This document shows positions 5,179 to 8,178 of a stretch of DNA of 8,178 nucleotides, piece by piece. Location of the stretch: assembly GCA_028719265.1 (NCBI GenBank), contig JAQUKF010000053.1:1-8178 (forward strand), given 5' to 3'. The position numbers were made by a program, and so were the translations under genes. The number at the start of each line of letters is the position of its first letter. The stretch's first letter is position 1. Source of the DNA: Candidatus Omnitrophota bacterium. GTDB lineage: Bacteria > Omnitrophota > Gorgyraeia > Gygaellales > Profunditerraquicolaceae. The notes beneath the pieces were generated by a model. It saw only the letters and a program-made list of their open reading frames with translations, did not search any database and was not told the origin of the DNA.

Positions 5179-6384
5179 TTAATGAGGCTGGTTAAGCAGC
5201 CAACCGCGATAACGCAAGGCAATGCTATTTCCGGGATTGCAAAGCAGAATTTCCTCGCAGAGAGCAAGCGCCTCCCGGTTCTTTCCTTTTTTCAGGTACC
5301 AATTTATCGCAGGGGAAACAATGGTATTGTTATCTAGATAACGGGACTCAACCAGCGCCCTCATATAACAATTCCCCGCATCTTCTTCTCTGCCTATCTC
5401 CGTATATATATGCCCAAGATGGACGAGCTCAAAAGGGTATTCACTTAAACCACGGCTATTGTCCGCTCTTTTCTCCTGGAGACGGACCATCAATTCATTT
5501 TTCTTTTCATCCCCACGGAGACCGGCTTCATCAATCTCTTTTAGGAGAGGGTTCATATGGAACCCCAGATAGGACTGCCTGGCGAAAAGTCCTTCATACA
5601 GTCGTTCGGTAAAAAATTTATACCCCCGGCTATTCAAATGCGACATATCGGGGGAAACATACCTGGTGCCTCCGTCCATTCTGAACAGGCGCCTGAAATC
5701 AGGCGTAAAATCCAAATAGGGAATATCGTATTCGAAGGCAAAATCCATAACCGCTTTATCCAAACTGTTGTAATAAGAAAGCAGGACCAATTTAGCGCCA
5801 TTATTAATACAGGTTTTTCTTATCTCATCCAGGTAGAAACTTAGGTAACTAGCATGCCTTCTGTCATAAACCCCTTTTCTTCCCGGGCCTCTTCCCCCGA
5901 TGCTGTTGAACAACCATCCAAAGAACTTAAGGCTCCTTAACCGCGGACGGCATTCAAAAGAACGATAAAGAGGATTGTCCGGCCAGCTCTTTAGTTCTTC
6001 GTCGTTATTCCTGCCGGTGAGCAGGAGCACGATGCCGGCATCCTGCTCCTTAAAAAAAGATTTCAACTCCTGCGCCTGCCGCCTTGTGCTGGCTCCCGGG
6101 ATGCCCAGGTTAAAGACGGAAAAATCATGTCCGGGGTTATTCAAGGACAATAGCGCTTCCAGCTGCGCGGGGTAACTGTTCTGCATTGAAGTCCCTACGC
6201 CGAATGTATGCGAATCCCCCAGGCAGGCTATACATACGGCTCCTGGCAGCTTGCTGCCTGCGTGTCTATGCCATAACAAATATTTACCGGAAAAAAATAG
6301 GGAAAACTCCAGGACAGCCAGGGCTGCGACGGGGACAAGAACAAGTATGAACAGTTTGATTAATCTTTTAAATTTTGCCCTCAT
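5179..6384 (-). CDS. Membrane-anchored SGNH/GDSL hydrolase with C-terminal TPR-like tail
   Basis: This is a predicted serine esterase or acyltransferase-like enzyme facing the periplasm; its substrate is unknown. Residues 8-32 form an N-terminal membrane anchor after basic residues. The SGNH blocks are: I, CLGDSHTFGVG with nucleophile Ser58; II, FNLGIPGAST with Gly94; III, LTGRNND (122-128) supplying the Asn; V, SPDMSHLNSRGYKFF with Asp246 and His249. The order and spacing fit one complete catalytic domain of about 45-270. Residues 315-401 look like two or three tetratricopeptide helices (YPFELVHLGHIYTEIGREEDA, REALALCEEILLCNP). Such anchored SGNH proteins often remove or add acetyl groups on polysaccharides, but that is family knowledge, not shown here. 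It starts 53 bp after the lipoprotein gene, with no clear Shine-Dalgarno sequence, and converges on yifB with a 33-bp gap that lacks a strong terminator. Confidence 0.87.
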   Translation of the reverse strand: MRAKFKRLIKLFILVLVPVAALAVLEFSLFFSGKYLLWHRHAGSKLPGAVCIACLGDSHTFGVGTSMQNSYPAQLEALLSLNNPGHDFSVFNLGIPGASTRRQAQELKSFFKEQDAGIVLLLTGRNNDEELKSWPDNPLYRSFECRPRLRSLKFFGWLFNSIGGRGPGRKGVYDRRHASYLSFYLDEIRKTCINNGAKLVLLSYYNSLDKAVMDFAFEYDIPYLDFTPDFRRLFRMDGGTRYVSPDMSHLNSRGYKFFTERLYEGLFARQSYLGFHMNPLLKEIDEAGLRGDEKKNELMVRLQEKRADNSRGLSEYPFELVHLGHIYTEIGREEDAGNCYMRALVESRYLDNNTIVSPAINWYLKKGKNREALALCEEILLCNPGNSIALRYRGWLLNQPH

Positions 6385-6437
6385 AATTGCGTAGTGCAGG
6401 AGACAACTCAGGGATGCGGTGAGTAAAAAAGGAGGGG

Positions 6438-7430
6438 CTATTTTGTTGAAACTTCAATATTGACGCTGGCGCTGGCGGTTTGGCCCTTTTCATCTTTTAC
6501 CGTAAGCGTGGCGACAAAAGAACGCACGCCATAAGTGGTACTCCAGTAAGTATTGACCGGGTTTCTCTTATTGGATGTGTCACCATCCCCAAAATCCCAG
6601 TAATAAGAAACTATCTTCCCGCAGCTTGAATGAGATTTACCTCCGTTGAAATTTACCTGCAGCGGGGAGAAACCTTTATCCGGCCTTGCGCTGATTACGG
6701 CAACCGGAGGCTCAAACGTTACCGGTTTAGCGGCAGGAAGGACTTTTTCTTCATTGTACGCTACCGTCCGTTCTTGCTCCACGGGCGCAACAGTGACGGC
6801 TGGAACGGCAGGCTGGACCGCCTCGGCCTGCACCTGCTTATCCTCCATCGGCTCCACAGGTTTATTTTCTACGGCAGCTGCGGGAACGACCGGCGGAGGT
6901 TCTGTAACCGGAGCCTTGGCGACAGGGGATTGCGCCTCGCCTTCTTCTCTTGCCAGATCTTCTTCTATATAAACCTTAAGCTTTGACCTTAAATCATTTA
7001 CCCTCGTTTTTTCCAATTCGTCCTTTTCTTCATCGAGCCGGTCGACCTTTTCCCTATATCCCGGGTTACGGTTATATTTATAATCGGATACGGCGATAAA
7101 CGGCCAGCGTAAAACACCCCCTATAAAATCTATAGCCATAGCCGGTGGGTCCCAAAGAATCTCCTTGAAACGTGATTCTATATCGCCCATTTTCTTATAA
7201 TAATATTCAACCGTAGAGCGCCTTCTCTTAAAACGTTCTTTTGCCAACCCCATATCCGGAACGGAATTGTTCTTGCCCACGGTATATTCAGGGATTACCT
7301 TCCCGTCATAAGAGACCACATACCCTTTATCATAGGGAGCGGAACCTTTCTGGAATTTATAGGTAGCGCAACCCGATAACAATAACGACAACGCCAGAAC
7401 AAACCATACCCTTCTTAACTTACTGCTCAT
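6438..7430 (-). CDS. PKD-domain lipoprotein with coiled coil and Pro/Ala-rich linker
   Basis: This is a predicted lipid-anchored surface or periplasmic protein of 330 residues. Residues 1-20 are a signal peptide ending in lipobox LLSG, with Cys21 as the lipidated residue; +2 is Ala, which does not signal inner-membrane retention in the E. coli rule. Residues 58-125 are an unrecognised basic/aromatic region containing ILWDPPAMAIDFIGG. Residues 124-165 are a charged, probably coiled-coil helix, and 166-240 a low-complexity Pro/Ala/Val/Glu linker. Residues 241-327 form one PKD domain (PPVAVISARPDKGFSPLQVNF, YYWDFGDGD at 276-284, ending VASVNIEV-like), a beta-sandwich used for binding or spacing outside cells. 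It follows folE by 5 bp, with GGAGAGG inside the end of folE as ribosome-binding site at about 11 nt. The linker may span peptidoglycan or hold the PKD domain away from the membrane; this is inference. Confidence 0.9.
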   Translation of the reverse strand: MSSKLRRVWFVLALSLLLSGCATYKFQKGSAPYDKGYVVSYDGKVIPEYTVGKNNSVPDMGLAKERFKRRRSTVEYYYKKMGDIESRFKEILWDPPAMAIDFIGGVLRWPFIAVSDYKYNRNPGYREKVDRLDEEKDELEKTRVNDLRSKLKVYIEEDLAREEGEAQSPVAKAPVTEPPPVVPAAAVENKPVEPMEDKQVQAEAVQPAVPAVTVAPVEQERTVAYNEEKVLPAAKPVTFEPPVAVISARPDKGFSPLQVNFNGGKSHSSCGKIVSYYWDFGDGDTSNKRNPVNTYWSTTYGVRSFVATLTVKDEKGQTASASVNIEVSTK

Positions 7431-7435
7431 TATGT

Positions 7436-7996
7436 TTAATCCCTCTCCATCAAGGCAAGCGCCTCGGAACGCGTCTTTTGATCCTCTTTAAAAATTCCCC
7501 TCACCGCACTGGTAACCGTCATTACCCCGGGCTTCCTTACTCCCCGCATGGACATACAAAGATGCTCGGCCTCGATTACCACCATCACCCCCAGTGGATC
7601 AAGCTTCTTCATAACGATCTCGGCGATCTGGGTAGTCAGGCGCTCCTGGACCTGCGGACGGCGGCTTAAAATATCAACTACCCGGGCAAGCTTGCTTAAA
7701 CCCGTTACCCTGCCGTTCTTGGGAATATAAGCGATATTCGCCTTGCCGCCGAAAGGAATAAGATGGTGCTCGCACACGGAATACAGCGGGATCCCCCGCA
7801 AGAGCACTATCTCATGATGCTTCTGGTCGAGAACAACCTCCAGTTCCTTCTCCGGATTCTGCTTTATCCCGGAAAAAATTTCTTCGCACATATCGGCAAC
7901 CCGGCGGGGGGTTTCCAACAAATCTTTTCTTTTCGGGTCTTCGCCTATAGCTTCCAATATCTGGCGAACCGCTCTTTCTATCTTTTTCTTATTCAT
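7436..7996 (-). CDS. folE: GTP cyclohydrolase I
   Basis: The enzyme converts GTP to 7,8-dihydroneopterin triphosphate and formate, the first step of folate and related pterin synthesis (and of queuosine precursors), in the cytosol as a decamer. The 186 residues match the compact bacterial type. Conserved parts are ETPRRVADMCEEIFSG (28-43), YSVCEHHLIPFGGKANIAYIP (72-92), GLSKLARVVDILSRRPQVQERLT (99-121) and EAEHLCMSMRGVRKPG (142-157). Zinc ligands Cys75, His78 and Cys147 and the catalytic His77 and His145 are all present, so the zinc-dependent type IA enzyme is expected to be active. The ATG at 7996 gives the usual short N-terminus before the first helix. No Shine-Dalgarno sequence precedes it; the nearby promoter candidate predicts an almost leaderless transcript. 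It leads a group with the lipoprotein and the SGNH hydrolase. Confidence 0.97.
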   Translation of the reverse strand: MNKKKIERAVRQILEAIGEDPKRKDLLETPRRVADMCEEIFSGIKQNPEKELEVVLDQKHHEIVLLRGIPLYSVCEHHLIPFGGKANIAYIPKNGRVTGLSKLARVVDILSRRPQVQERLTTQIAEIVMKKLDPLGVMVVIEAEHLCMSMRGVRKPGVMTVTSAVRGIFKEDQKTRSEALALMERD

Positions 7997-8004
7997 AACG
8001 TTTT

Positions 8005-8033
8005 ATTATCTAATAAAAAGACTGTTTCTGCAA
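8005..8033 (-). promoter_or_regulatory. Candidate folE promoter predicting a near-leaderless mRNA
   Basis: The minus strand has TTGCAG (8033-8028), exactly 17 nt and GATAAT (8010-8005). The -10 ends only 8 nt before the folE ATG at 7996, so transcription would start within a few bases of it. This agrees with the absence of a ribosome-binding site there. The match is four of six for the -35 and five of six for the -10, so it is plausible rather than certain. Confidence 0.5.
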
Positions 8034-8178
8034 TAGGTTTTTGGATGAACCCGTACAATATGAGAAGCTTCGTTACACTTTAAGAGGCGACTATTTAAAA
8101 GAAAACAGCCGCCATCCTGAACTTGGCGACCCACAACTTGATCTAATAAAGTTATGGTATAATCGCCTAGTCGAATAC
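8017..8178 (+). CDS. Partial unidentified open frame leaving the right edge
   Basis: A plus-strand frame is open from after a TAA at 8014-8016 to the end of the window. It has 54 codons and no stop. The translation looks protein-like: YEKLRYTLRGDYLKENSRHP, then a helical stretch with LDLIKLWYNRLVEY. No ATG is in frame before the edge region; TTG at 8041, behind AGG at short spacing, is the only plausible start, so this could also be the tail of a decayed gene. It is divergent from folE and overlaps the folE promoter candidate. I do not recognise the family. The minus strand here has several stops in the frame I checked. Extension to the right is needed to judge it. Confidence 0.4.

Noticed and set aside
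6630..6986. Two plus-strand open frames inside the PKD lipoprotein gene
   Set aside because: They are antisense readings of the Pro/Ala/Val-rich linker, low in complexity and without start signals.

Overview
This is a bacterial window of moderate GC with no recognisable phage, insertion-sequence, CRISPR, tRNA or rRNA content. The genes suggest a diderm-like bacterium: a lipobox lipoprotein, a membrane-anchored SGNH hydrolase, an L,D-transpeptidase, AccA-type fatty-acid synthesis and FolE. The mix of plain housekeeping genes with envelope proteins of unassigned detail resembles uncultured lineages such as Candidatus Omnitrophota. That placement is inference from gene style, not from a marker gene.

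Layout. Positions 1-284 (-) encode an 88-residue helical protein. It has its own near-consensus promoter at 367-395 and a perfect 22-bp palindrome at 334-355, just downstream of the predicted transcription start. Positions 407-3158 (-) form a compact run read as DUF212-type divergent PAP2 protein, LysM/YkuD L,D-transpeptidase, accA and a PadR-type regulator. The gaps are 21 bp, 2 bp and a 4-bp overlap, so this looks like one transcript. Its probable promoter is at 3510-3537, which leaves a leader of about 345 nt. The leader contains a doubtful 77-codon frame and short competing stems. On the other side of this divergent region yifB/comM (3607-5145, +) stands alone. Converging on it is a second minus-strand group (5179-7996): folE, a PKD-domain lipoprotein and a TPR-tailed SGNH hydrolase. 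The folE promoter candidate predicts an almost leaderless mRNA. From about 8017 to the right edge a plus-strand frame of unknown identity stays open and leaves the window.

How the genes may work together. The PAP2-like protein, the L,D-transpeptidase and AccA all touch envelope supply (lipid phosphate metabolism, peptidoglycan cross-linking, malonyl-CoA for fatty acids). The PadR gene at the end of the unit is the obvious candidate regulator, and the palindrome next to it is the obvious candidate operator. The second group adds an outer-surface lipoprotein and an anchored esterase-like enzyme. FolE supplies dihydroneopterin triphosphate for folate or related pterins. The least ordinary part is the small-protein, operator and PadR arrangement at the left end.
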